A stretch of 64,000 nt of DNA. It comes from Dendrophyllia cribrosa (taxonomy: Eukaryota; Cnidaria; Anthozoa; Scleractinia; Dendrophylliidae). The position numbers were made by a program, and so were the translations under genes. A model generated the notes under the pieces. That model was not told the origin of the DNA and searched no databases. It saw only the letters and a program-made list of their open reading frames with translations. Below, piece by piece: positions 39,470 to 50,559 of the stretch. Where the stretch lies: the NCBI GenBank assembly GCA_024195265.1, contig JAJLRJ010000010.1:37792709-37856708 (forward strand). The letters run 5' to 3'. Position 1 is the first letter of the stretch; each line of letters begins with the position of its first letter.

Positions 39470-42400
39470 ATCTTGCAAAAAGCTAAGGCCTGAAGAGCCA
39501 AAAACACATTCTCACGTTTTCCCTGATGATGCCATTGATTGGCGAAAGCTTGGATTTTACCGTTTTATCGCAGCAATTCTTAAAATGCTACTGAAGGACA
39601 ACATCCAAAGATTATCCAACATTTTCATTTTCTCATTTTCTTGCAGTTTGCTTTATCTTGCAAAGAGTTGTCTTCATTGGTTGAGAAAGTGTGTGATGAG
39701 TCCTTCTTGTCTCCGAACAGCAGAACTGAAACTAGTCAAGGTACATTCATATACACTGAATTAAAAGAGGTCTGCCGGAGCAGTGAGGTAGAACATTCCA
39801 TTTTGACAGTGCTAAGTTATTTTATAGTAAACTGAACAAAAATAACAAAATAATAAAACAGAAATTATAAAGAAAGAAATCCAGTGTTTCAGTAGAGTGT
39901 CCATTATTTTTAACTTGTGAATATGTAAAGTGTTGAAAAGTTATAGCTCACAAGGAAAAATATGTAAAGTTTCACCTGGGTAGAGAGAGACAATGTTGAG
40001 TAACGTTTCTTGTCTAAGGAAACAGCACGACAGCAGAGACCAGGCCAGGAACTACTAACCTTCAGATCTGAAGTCCAATGCACTAACCACTACACCACCG
40101 CACAGGATAACCACTACACCACCACACAGGCTAACCACTACACCACCACACAGGCTAACCATACACCACCACTCAAGCTAACCACTACACCACCACGCAG
40201 GCTAACCACTACACCACCATGCCTGCACGATTCCTAATGTGTTTGCTCTTTTTTATTTCTTTAGATGGGTTACTTGACATTTTCAAGAATATATTACCAC
40301 AACATGACACAAGACCTCAAGGTACATATCATTTTTTCCATTTACCTCCTGTTCATGGCAAAAGTATGGATAAGCAGGCAGCTAATGCATTTGAATTCAT
40401 ATTAGGGTATTAAAAAGTAGTTGATTAACTGGTTAGCTCAGTTGATGAGCGCTGGTCTGCTGAGCTGTGATTAACACCTTGTCTCTGTTCAGATGATCAT
40501 GTTATTGGGCAGTGACATTAAGTCGTTGGCCTTGTCTCCTTCATCCTTCTTTGTCAATTGAAAGGGATGTAAAAGAACCCATGACATTGTTCGATAACAG
40601 TAGGGCACAGAGTTCCCGATGTCATGGCCTATCTGACTTTGCTGTCATTGGTTTGGGTGGGTGGGGTGAAATCATACATGAACTGAAGCGGATGTAATTT
40701 GTGCCTTTGTATATGCTGATGTCCGATCTCACCTTTTAGTCCTCTGCAATTCAGCTACTCGCTGCAATGGAGGAAGTGGCACCAATCATTTTTTTAAGGT
40801 TAAAATTGGCCACCATGACTATGAGATTAAGAGCTGACGTTTCAAGCACTATAGCCCTGATTCACTCTGATGAAGGTCTTTAGTGCTTAAAAGGTCAGCT
40901 TTTGAATGTCTTAGTTATGGTGGCCAATTTACCTAATTATATCAATTCAATTCATAAAACCAAAATGTTTGTGCACACTCCCCCGCCAATGCTGAGTTTA
41001 GGTACAGTTTCTTTAGAAACTAGCTTCTTTAGTAAATTGGTGAATTTTGGACCATGCAACATCATCTGTTACTAAAATAATACAGTAAATCTCTTCATAT
41101 ATATGAAAATTGCTAAGCATTAGGATTAAAATGGAGCCTTTTTAACCTCTTAATTCAATTTGTTCAGTTCTATAATTTGTTATGTCCACTGTTTTTGATT
41201 TGTTAGGGTTATCAAGATGAAAAGCGGTCTCTGCTGAAGTACCTTTCTAACCTTCCTGATCAACAGGAAGAAACTTATAAATCATTTCCAGGGGTTTTAT
41301 TGGCATTTAGATACATTAAAGAAGTGGTGAGTAGAATGAAACATAGTAAAAACAACTTACCACAACAAACTAGGTTCATCCTTGGTGTAAAAAATAATTA
41401 ACCTGATGAGCAATTAATGTAAAACAATATTGTATTAAGAAAACAAAACATATAAAACAAATGAATAGAGTGAAAGACAACAATTCAGGAAGTAAACCCA
41501 AAAGCTTTTAAAGAATAACTTGGGATTTGTGCAGCTTGGTACAGCTGCTATGTGGTTTCTTGCAAAAAGAGATACATATTCTATCTCTTTCCTGCTTTTT
41601 TAACAGTGAGTTATGCAGTTTGTAAAATGTTTACTTTTGGATTCAAAAAATTTCTCTGTTATATTGTTGAAGAGTTTTTTAAGGAATTTATCAAATATTT
41701 TGAATTTTTTGTTTGTAATTGAAGAGTGTTATCTAGGGGTGTGTTGGGGGTCGAGGTGGCAGTAGTTATTAGGCACTAGTGAAGCTAACGACTGACACAT
41801 GGTCATTTTGAACCCCATTTTCTTCGGGATGAGACACATTTCAGCCCCACCCCCCTTATTTTCAACCACCACCCCCCCAGACAATGTTGTGTATCGTTTA
41901 GTCGCGTCTTTCGCTACAATCCTACAACATTGGATGGAAGGATGGGGGTTAATGCGGCAGAGTGTAGCGAATCTTAAGAGATAGCAATACATATGGCACG
42001 AAACCCGTTTTTGGTATACCGTGTGTCAACTATTTTTGTCACATATTGTAGGCTCCATTAATGATTTTCATATTACTTGTACTTTTGATTACTTTTGCTC
42101 TCCTGCTTTCTTTCTCAAACATAGATGCCCATAGTTTCATTATTGATTAAGGACCTACACCTACAGTGTACCTTGCAACGTATGATGTAACTTATAAAAT
42201 CCTTTGAAAAAAATGTCACTATCAGTAATATTATTTGCTGTCGTTGCCTGTTTTCAGGGCCATCTTATTTGCACTGGTTGTGGTGAATCAAGCCAGAAAG
42301 GCTCTTCAGTCATAGGGGCTGCACCTGAGGGAGCCACTGCTGACCAGGAACCAGAGCCTACAGTCCAGGACAGACCTGCAGTAGAAGGACCAGTTGTGGA

Positions 42401-45400
42401 GGCTGCTGAGGGAGGGAGGGTGGGGCTACCACTGTTACTTGAAGAAGAAGAGGAAGAGGAGCTTTATCAAGGCAGTGGAGATATGGTATATTCATTACAA
42501 TTGGACCGCCATGTACAACCACCTCTTATAAGTGACAGCCTCATCTAAGCAACCACTTTTCCAAAAATACAATTCCAAATTTTTTCCAGTCAAATCACTG
42601 GGTTTACCTCGGTGTAAAAAACCTGTGACTTTTTCCTTTGTTTTCTACCTTTGTTGTCTTGCACTCTATTGTTTCAGTACCTTTTGTTTTCTTTGTTTTA
42701 CGTCACTCGCGAGTTGGCAGGTTTTTACACTGAGGATGAGCCAAATCACTATAGTCGGAACCTTTCACAAACGACCACCTCTCATAAGCGACTGCTACTA
42801 ATTTCAAGGCTGGTGATTTGAATTTTTCTATTGTTTTTAACCTCTGGTAAGCGACCACTCACCCATATTTTGATGTCACTACAGACGCAAACTGAATTAT
42901 GTGTTAAAAAACTTCAATATGATACAATATTTTGTGCTGATAGGTGCTTTGTATATTGAAATTGCTACAGGTTACATAACAGGCTGTAATGTAACATAAT
43001 AATTTTGTTGTTTTTCTAGGGTTTTAATGAAGCTATCGGCCTGAGCCTTCCTCACAGTCCAGCAGCAGCCAGCAGCATTCATGACTTGTCACCAACTCTC
43101 TGGCATGCTCTGGATGTGTGGAGGAGCGTCATGCACAGGGGGACTGGGCTGAGACAAGCCCTGGAGGGACTGAGCATGTGTGGGACAGGCTTGACTACAG
43201 AGTTATGGTAAGAAAATAAAAGCAGAATAGATTAACATACCGTACATCGTAAAAGCTAAATGTAATCCAGAATTGAAAAGTCTATTTCTCTCTCATCTGT
43301 AAGGGTCAACAGAAGCTTAAAGCCTATACCAGGAGTCTATGGGCTCCTGTCGATACCAAGACCAAAATTCGTGTAGTCCAGCACTTGTCCAAACGATGTC
43401 TGTGATTCACTAAGAAAACAATAGATTTGTCCCGCTGGGATAGGGATTAGAGATAGGGGCATTGTCCAAGTGGTATATCTATTGTATTGTTCGCCAATCA
43501 CAGACGTTTGGACAGCTATGGGGTCGCCCCAAAATTGTCACATTTTAAACCCATTTTTAGACAAAATGGTTTGAAAACCATACCCATCTGGGCCGCCAAA
43601 CCTATATAGCTTATATAGTGCTCCCCCCCCCCCCCCCCCCCCCCCCACCTCTGGCGGGGGTTTCCCCAGGGAATCAAGTTTCTTCCGTGTACACCTCCTT
43701 TTGCCTCTTCCCCTCTTTATCGCATACATTCTCTTACCCTCTTCCTCTCTTGTCACAGGTTAGACGTGTGCTGTGCTTTTCAAGTACTGACAGAAGTATC
43801 TAAGCATGACATTGCCGTTCTTCGGACCTTTCAAGCTCTAGCCGCTGGTCTTTTTTCAAGGCCAGCGGAGATGTCAGACGCTCATGCGCGTCACATCCAC
43901 CTATGCAATAACTGCCTGTCATCTATAACTGAACACCACAAGGCCAAAGGCTTCACTGATGATGACTTGAACGTTAACATGGACAAAACTCAAACAGCCT
44001 CAGGTTTTATATCGATGGGTCAGACGCCTAGCTTTGTTCGAGGATTGCGAGACTTCGCTGGCCTTGATGACAGGCCGGTTAAACACTCGGAGGCTGAGGA
44101 TGAAGCAGAGAGCGTCACGTCACGGAGTGACGCATCTTCTGAAGCAAGCTTTGCTGATGTAAGTAGCGTGGAAAGCGGGCATCGCGGAAGATCCGGTCAC
44201 GCGAACGAGAAATCCGCGAGCAACATGTCAAAAACGTATAAGAAAACGAGAAAAACAGTCGTCGATAAAGGCCAAATGTCTTCCGACTCGGAAGATGAAG
44301 TAGTGGAAAAGCCACGAAAATCGCAAACACAATCACCAAAACAAACAAGTGTTCCGAAGAAGGAGACCGAAAGCTCTGTTCGCGCCCGCGGTGGAACAGC
44401 AGTGCGTTTTAACGTTCAAGACACGGAGGATGTAAATACTGAGGGTGGGGTCCCTAAGGCTCAGATGGAGAGATCTCTGACAAAGGACAGTCTATTCAGT
44501 GCGCATACACGGAGTTCAGTAAGCATCCCTCTTGCAGAAGAAGGTGAGTAGTCTCGCATGAGCCACAGGGCGCCCACACAGACGGAGAATGAGCCACAGG
44601 TGGCACAGGAAACAACACGACGGCAGAGGCCAGGCCTCAAACCGCAGACCTTCAAATCTGAAGTCCGACGCGTAACCACTACACCACCAATAGAGGGTTT
44701 TCACTCACGTGACCTTCAGTCCCGTGGGACTCAAATGACAAAGGCCATGGCAGCCATGTTGGTGTTCCTAACAAAAGAAGTTAATTAAAATTCTTTTGTA
44801 CGGGAACACCAATGTGGCGGCTATGACGTCAAGTGAAAACGCTCTATATTGAATGACAGTCAATTCACCTCCATAAAAACTCGCTATAGACAGCGATAAA
44901 CGGAGAAACGCTTTAAAATAGATTGTTTGTTACACGTTGTGGCATGTTGGAAAGTTTGTCGCTGGCGAATGTGGGAGCAAAGTAATAGGTTCTAAACCAT
45001 TCAGACAAGGTAGATCACTCCATTTGTGTCGACTGTCTTTTTGTCTGCAGTAGCTAAATATTAATAGAATACGATAGTAAAATGCGATAGTACAACTGTA
45101 GTAAAGTAATACAGAACCCCGTTAACTTTATTTTAAACATCACTCTTTGTAGATGACAAGAGCAGCGTTAGAACAGGGACTTCGCAGTTCTCTGATGCAG
45201 CCGGGTTGACCGGGTGGCGCTGGGAAATAGCGTACATCTACACGAACTGTATGACGTCAGTGTGCATGAACGGACAGAGTGCCGCCATTCAGAAAACTGC
45301 TCTGCTTGGGAGTGAGGCTAACCGGAAAATTACCGTATATGGCAAAAGAAACCTCATGTCAACCGAAGGACTGGGACTACTGGATTTACTGAAAATCAAG

Positions 45401-48400
45401 TTTCCGGTTGGAGAAGGTGAGAGCAACGGTTAAACTCGTTCCCAGGACCTTCTCTTGGTTCAAAGTGGCGGTCGGAGTATGTGAAACGGTCGTGACTAGA
45501 ATGGATACTCCAAAATCAGGTTGGACCACCCCGGACACTTATTGAGAATTACATAACGTAATGTCGACACTTAGAATTTATTGTCAATAAATTTTTAAGT
45601 GTAAAAAAGAAAATCTAAAATCCCCACTCAGTATTGAACTTGTGACCTTAGCTAGGGTTAGGCTTACATAGCCTACCGTACCAGAGTACCACCTAGCTTC
45701 TCGGGTTTTTTAGGCCTAAATTTAACTATATAAACTGCTAACCCCAACCTCAACTGCAAGCTAACCAGTTACTCCGTTATATAAGTCTCAATAAGGCGTC
45801 CGAGGGGGTCCAACCTGATTTTGGAGTATCCATTCTACTCACCACCTTTGTGAAACCCCAGGCTGCCAAACTGCTCCATAAATCATTGAGTATTTTGCCG
45901 CGTAAAACATGATGAAATGTCTTCGTTTTGGTTTGAACAACGGATTCAGTTTATCAGAAAACAAATACGGCTACTAATCGCTGGAAACAAACTCCGAAAA
46001 TGGGGCGACCCCGTAGCTGTCCAAACGATGTCTGTGATTGGCGAACGATACAATTGATATATCACTTGAACAATGCCCCTATCCCTAATCCCTATCCCAG
46101 CGAGACAAATCTATTGTTTTCTTAGCGAATCACAGACATCGTTTGGACAAGTGCTGGACTACCCCAAAAATGCGATTTCATCGTGTGTCACGTGACAAAA
46201 CACTCGATGATTCTTGGAGTATTTTGGCAGTCTTGTCCAGCGGTCTCTACGCCTGGCTCGCCATTTTGAAAACGGAGAAGGCCTGGTGACGATTTTGTAG
46301 CAATGGTCATCTTCGCTTCAATTTTACTGGTTTTATTGATAAATTTTGACGGACGTGTTGTCTTCACGCTTTACAGGAAAAGAACATAAAGATTGGAGTT
46401 GGAGAGTCAGGTTTGCCGCCGTGCAAGGCCTGGTGCGAATTTGCCGTCACTGCAGTGACGATAACACGAGAGATGGAATGTGTGGAGTGGCCTGGACACA
46501 GCTTATGAGGCATCACTCGCTAGAGAGAGATGTCCGTGTCTTAGAGGCCTGGAAACTAGCTCAGGTGAGTTAAATGGAGACCTAAAGCGCTTCTGAGTGT
46601 CATAAAACCGAGGCTACAGTAATTACTTTGAGCAATAGAGCGTTTTCACTCACGTGACCTTCAGTCCCGTGGGACTCAAATGACAAAGGCCATGGCAGCC
46701 ATGTTGGTGTTCCTAACAAAAGAAGTTAATTAAAATTCTTTTGTACGGGAACACCAATATGGCGGCTATGACGTCAAGTGAAAACGCTCTGTAGGCCATT
46801 TGCACGATGGCGTCATTTGACTACAACTACCAGAATTCATTTCGTTTTTCCTTTCTTATTTAAATTTTGTAATCTCAATAGCCCTAATTTGCACTACAAA
46901 ACAAAAAACTGAAGGATTCTGGTAGTTGTAGTCATATGACATCATCGTGCAAATGGCCTATTGCAATCATAACAGACGCAGGCTATCCAATAAACCTAAT
47001 CGCTTCGTCTCAAAGCAAATACATACAGCCGCCGCCAAGCGCGGGAAAACGCGTACGAGCAAGTCACAATAAGTTATAATTTACTTTCGATTGAGAACGT
47101 GGCGAGAATTTTTTAACCAATCACAAAGTACAGAAATGCAAAACTAAAGAAAACACGAGTTGCTTTCGACACTCAAATGAAAATCGCGCAATATCCGAGA
47201 GGGTAAATATTGTAACAGCCGTCTTGTGAAGTGTTACGTTGGCATGTTTTGATTTCTATGCGGTATTATCAATTTTGGTAAGTAAAGCTTCTGCTGTAAA
47301 GTATTTGTGAAGATTTGTACATACGATATCTTGTTATCTTGTTGATACTGTTTACGTTTCCGTGAATAGGTTTTCAAAAATGAATAAATCTCACGTTCGT
47401 ACCAAAATAAACAGGCATTTAAACTGGAAATAATAAGCGCGAAAATTCGTGTTCCCACTGGAATGATCATCTTATTGATCTCGATGCTAATTCTCTTTCT
47501 CTTTTTGTATCCTTCAGATTGAGTCAGATCTCGATAACAAGCTTCCATTGCTCGATATCGCGAACTCATTTCCTTCATGGGCCGCAAGCAGGTTGTCAGC
47601 GGTATTACTTCCTCCTCTTCCTCCTGTTGTACCGCAAAGTAGTCGTTCCAGGTCTCGCGCACGTGCAACACTGCTGTCCAAACCTACGCCCGTCGTCAAG
47701 AAGGGACCTAAGCGTCCTTCTTTAAGGTTTGTTCTGGAACTCTAAATTTATGTCGACAAGAATCAATGTACAGTCAACCTCTATTAAGCGACCCTCTATT
47801 AAGCGGCCCTCTATTAAGCGGTCACCCTCTATTAAGCAGTCACTTAACAAATCCCCGGAATTAAATCGCTCCCCTTATTTACTGTAAACTTGACCTCTTT
47901 TAAGCGGTCACCTCTATTAAGCGGTTAGTTGGCTATTCCCTGAGGTTTGAACGCTTAATCGAAAACTCTCGAAAACTTGGAATCCAGTAACGACATTTTC
48001 GTTAACTCTAACCAAATACATTTTCCCCTACTAAGACCGTGACTTTTCCCTCCTCTGTGTGAACTTGAATGACGTTCCTACAAATTCAGCTCTCTATTGC
48101 TAGTCGCTAATCGAAACCGGGAATAATGATGGGCTCTGAGTCGAGACAGTCCCAACCTTTACACCTTTTAGTTTTAACCATTTTGTATGAATGTCCCTTG
48201 TAGGCAAGAGATTCTTCTGGCCACAGCTGCCCGAGAACCTCAACCCGACTACCGCAGCCGCAGAAATCAGGACCTGATGCTGGTGATAGAGGATCAGTGG
48301 AGGAAACAGCTCCATGAAGAACAGGAGCAGGAGGAAGCGGATAGGAGGATGGCGGAAGCCAGCAGGGTAGAAGGCATAGTGGTGAAGGAGGGAAGAAGGA

Positions 48401-48519
48401 GTAGACAGGGGAGGGAGGCAGAGGGGAGAGGGGAGGAGGTAGGGGTGGAGGTAGGGGTGAAGGTAGGGGTGGAGAGGGAAAGAAGTAGAAGTAGACAGGA
48501 ACTAAAAGAAGATGTTTAA
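37815..48519 (+). CDS. TMEM232: TMEM232-like protein, 15 exons, 954 aa
   Basis: Exons: 37815-37945, 38163-38202, 38340-38411, 38976-39084, 39250-39313, 39647-39740, 40265-40321, 41207-41326, 42258-42485, 43020-43207, 43759-44543, 45153-45416, 46377-46564, 47518-47726, 48204-48519. All junctions are GT/AG and phase-consistent, 2865 nt including TAA. The start MPVERVPVVHKFGIIS and late QEILLATAAREPQPDY ... VIEDQWRKQL resemble TMEM232 as I recall it. Exon 9 is acidic (LLLEEEEEEELY). Exon 11 is a long Ser/Lys-rich, probably disordered segment. The C-terminus is coiled, with a run of VGVEVGVKVGVE. Mammalian TMEM232 is linked to the sperm flagellum; function here is inferred. AATAAA at 48787 is a likely poly(A) signal. 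The symbol rests on motif memory, not a search. Confidence 0.75.
39385..39469. repeat. 85-base poly-C run facing a G run
   Basis: A G-rich block (39341-39367) is followed by ggctccccccccca and then C85 in intron 5 of gene 3. Could fold back or be an assembly artefact. Confidence 0.9.
39972..40110 (-). mobile_element. tRNA-derived SINE (family V) fragment, minus
   Basis: cacctgggtagagagagaca, acgtttcttgtctaaggaaa and cagagaccaggcc match the 57540 copy. The tRNA-like head ends in the minisatellite at 40080. Confidence 0.7.
40080..40225. repeat. 23-25 bp minisatellite built from the SINE A-box region
   Basis: About six copies of taaccactacaccaccacac. Its complement (GTGGTGTAGTGGTTA) is the start of the tRNA-like head of the adjacent SINE. 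Confidence 0.85.
40422..40690 (+). mobile_element. tRNA-derived SINE remnant
   Basis: tggttagctcagttgatgag (A box) lies at 40432, and gggatgtaaaagaaccc near 40564 resembles a conserved SINE body. The B box is not clear. Confidence 0.45.
42500..42990 (+). repeat. CAGTCGAACC/AAGCGACCACC-type element (copy 2), interrupted
   Basis: Same body as 7955-8935: ccagtcaaatcact, then ggtgatttgaatttttctat, cacccatattttgatgtca, acagacgcaaactgaat, and ttgaaattgctacaggtt. A 142-bp insert splits it. Confidence 0.65.
42600..42741. mobile_element. 142-bp insertion with 9-bp target duplication
   Basis: caaatcact occurs on both sides (42591-42599, 42742-42750), and only once at the matching place in the 8.1-kb copy (tccagtcaaatcactatagt). 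Subterminal inverted repeats are CCTCGGTGTAAAAAACCTG and the complement of CAGGTTTTTACACTGAGG. Confidence 0.8.
43373..43530 (-). mobile_element. MITE (GGGGCGACCCC family), inverted copy
   Basis: Inverse orientation of 46002-46165: gtagtccagcacttgtccaa at the left, ggacagctatggggtcgccc at the right, with an internal ccaatcacagac segment. Intron 10 of gene 3. Confidence 0.75.
43530..43650 (+). repeat. Dispersed repeat ending in poly-C (copy 2 of the 2440 family)
   Basis: aacctatatagcttatatag followed by gtgctc and about 25 C. Compare 2703-2743. Confidence 0.5.
44555..44692 (-). mobile_element. tRNA-derived SINE (family V) fragment, minus
   Basis: gaaacaacacgacggcagag and cttcaaatctgaagtccgac with an accactacaccacca head. 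It is directly abutted by the 152-bp MITE at 44693, which may have inserted at its head. Confidence 0.65.
44693..44844. mobile_element. 152-bp TA-flanked MITE (family B, copy 1)
   Basis: Ends GAGGGTTTTCACTCACGTGA and complement GTGAAAACGCTC. TA flanks at 44691-44692 and 44845-44846. Nearly identical to 46638-46789. Confidence 0.85.
45610..45715 (-). mobile_element. tRNA-like SINE remnant, minus
   Basis: On the minus strand: gaagctaggtggtactctgg, then aggtcacaagttcaatactg (B-box-like). Degraded. Confidence 0.35.
45840..46290. mobile_element. CCTCGTCCCCAG-family MITE with a nested MITE
   Basis: Shares ggctgccaaac, tgatgaaat, tcttggagtattttggcag and gccattttgaaaacggagaa with the 35113 element. 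A 164-bp element of another family interrupts it at 46002-46165. Confidence 0.6.
46002..46165 (+). mobile_element. 164-bp MITE (GGGGCGACCCC family) nested in another MITE
   Basis: Starts ggggcgaccccgtagctgtc, ends gtgctggactacccc, with inverted tgtctgtgattggcgaac / gcgaatcacagaca segments. Its inverse copy is at 43373-43530. Confidence 0.75.
46638..46789. mobile_element. 152-bp MITE (family B, copy 2)
   Basis: Same length and almost the same bases as 44693-44844, in the same orientation. TA at 46636-46637. Intron 13 of gene 3. Confidence 0.85.
46794..46958. mobile_element. 165-bp palindromic MITE with TA flanks
   Basis: GGCCATTTGCACGATG ends and complement, with inner gactacaactaccagaat mirrored. 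TA at 46792-46793 and 46959-46960. Sits 4 bp from the preceding MITE. Confidence 0.85.
46975..47130 (-). repeat. Dispersed repeat (TGACTTGCTCGCACGCG family), inverse copy
   Basis: gccaagcgcgggaaaacgcg and tacgagcaagtcac are the complement of 8665-8695. Confidence 0.55.
47771..47945 (+). repeat. CAGTCAACCTCTATTAAGCG-type element end
   Basis: TA precedes CAGTCAACCTCTATTAAGCG, followed by four or more ctctattaagcggtcac-like units. Resembles pogo-type termini with subterminal repeats; the other end was not found. Confidence 0.5.
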
Positions 48520-50559
48520 GGAAAAGAGGTAGAGATGTTGTTGGAGGAGAGGCAGTGACATTGTTATTTCAATTAAGTTCATGAAGAGAAAGAGAGTGAA
48601 AAAAAAGACGTCAAAGGTACGTAGAGTAGAAAGTGGGAAAAATAAGATAAATTCGAAGGTGGGCAACGTTGCGAAGATGGAAGGATGGAAACAAGATACA
48701 CTGAAGGCAAATGAAGGAGACAGAGTTTTAAAAACTTGATGTTTATATTAGAGAAACGTTTCAATTTAAATTAGACAGAAAAACTAAATAAAGAGAACAA
48801 CTCAATGTACAGAATCGCTAAATTTATTTTCTTTGTAAATTGCAAATGGAGGTGAAAGTGTGCTTAGTTTTTGTACATAACAATTTATTAAAAATATTTT
48901 TAATAAATATTTTTGTACGTTCAATTTACTGGAAAACCCTGAATCTTTGTTTAATGCTCTAGTTTGCAACTTAAAAATAACCCCAGTTTACGACGTTGGT
49001 CTATTGGGAACTACGAAGATGTGCCGAAGATTAATGAAACACGAAAATTTACGGAGGGAAATACCTTGCAAAAGATCCCCTTCGATAACTTCGGGGTTAT
49101 ATGACACCCTTCGTGAAAAATGCATGTACTGTAGTAAGAAGGCCAAGTATACATTTTATGCAGCCAGCGAGCAGATTTAAACTATTTTTCCCTCATCGGA
49201 CGAAGAAAGCCGAAATGGGAAATAGAGACGTCTTCGCACAGGCTTCATTATGTATTCATTGTTGTGCTCCATTTATAAAAGGTGAAATTAACCTGAAGAT
49301 TCTAATCGCGCTCTGATTGGTTGATAGGAATTTACCATAACTATGAATGGTAAAAACTAAAATGGTAACACGATAAAAACTCGCTTCCCATACTTTTCTT
49401 TAATTGGATACTGGAAGCTGCATTTCGCAAAAAAAAAAATGGCGAGGGGCATGCACCCGCTTGAAAATCCCCTAATATCGCGTTCAACTAACGCTTACAC
49501 GAGATAAAAAAAAAATAACAAGGTACTGTTTAAATGCACTGACTCCCATTCCAATAGCTACCTTTGAGGGTGAAGGCTTGTGTCTCCATGGTAATTGGTC
49601 GTTGCTAGGCAGTACTGGCACAGGCGAAAAAAAAACCCCGACCTGTTGACAAGGCTATCGCACGCACTAAAACGAAGCAGAATAAAGAACAACGACAACT
49701 AAGCGAATTAAAAGCCTAAGATCCGTCGACTTTGTAAATCGTTTTTTTTGTCTCGTCAATCCCTGGTCAAAGTTTTCCGCTTGATTAAAATCTTAGTGTG
49801 TACGTTACATCAACCGCTATCACGTTTGTTAATCTGCTTCTGTTATCGTTACTAATCCTTCCGTAAACATGCAGTTTGAAACTTAAATGAATAAAGGGTT
49901 CGTTTCTAAAAAAAAACTGAGGTGCTGCGTCGGTGAGTGAGTGAAACACGAAAATTTGTTTTTATCAACTCCGAGTTGATAAATGACCAAATTTTGAAAC
50001 CTTAGCTTCGTTTTTTTTAAGTGACTGCACTGTCTTTTCTACAGAAATAAATTTTACAGTTTGTTAAAAAAGGTCTTCGAACCATTCGAACTGTAGTGTA
50101 AAGCAATAAGTACTTTCCTGTACAATTTGGTTCTTACATGAAATCCTAAAGTGTGACCATAATGCTGTCTTGTGGTGTAATTTGTTTTTCCGAATTCTCC
50201 TAAGTACAAATTAAAAACATTACTTTGGTTCTCGTTTTAAAGAAGTTTAAAAATCTGCCATGGGGGGTCCTAACTGTGTTGGGTTATTGCTCGGTTTCAA
50301 GGCACTATATCCTTATGCAAATAATTGGTCGACACTGTAAATCCAACATAATTAGTTTTCGCTTTTATGAAGTTTATCTGCTATTCGATTGGATCGGCCA
50401 CGCTCTAATTATTTTCAATAGTCCCTTTGTTGTGTTTTCTTTGGAGCTTTTAATCTCTCATGCCGGGATGGATGTAAAGCAATTTGCGCCCAGACGCTAA
50501 CTGAAGAAGGAAACTAATTTTGGTAATCATACGAAAACGAACGTTTTGAAAGCTAAATA
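48520..50559. other. Gene 3 3' UTR and intergenic DNA before gene 4
   Basis: AATAAA at 48787 follows gene 3. An AT palindrome is at 48886-48915. X-box-like motifs lie at 49582-49612 ahead of gene 4. No convincing exon otherwise; short ORFs at 48947-49316 and 50225-50500 have no splice support or recognised motif. Confidence 0.5.
49582..49612. promoter_or_regulatory. Pair of imperfect X-box-like motifs upstream of gene 4
   Basis: GTCTCCATGGTAAT (49582) and GTTGCTAGGCAG (49601) both resemble RFX sites. They lie about 1 kb before the gene 4 ATG, so they would be promoter-proximal only if there is a 5' UTR exon. Confidence 0.3.

Noticed and set aside
39283..39486. 67-codon ORF with a long proline run
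   Set aside because: Translation of the poly-C tract within intron 5 of gene 3. The true exon 5 ends at 39313.
44115..44679. Minus-strand ORFs across gene 3 exon 11
   Set aside because: Shadows of the 785-nt coding exon and the SINE beside it.
47234..47671. 145-codon minus-strand ORF
   Set aside because: Antisense to gene 3 exon 14, which is phase-consistent on the plus strand.
50225..50500. 91-codon plus-strand ORF just before gene 4
   Set aside because: No match to the CXorf65 family. The short MFITVRFG exon at 50560 joins exon 2 in phase instead.
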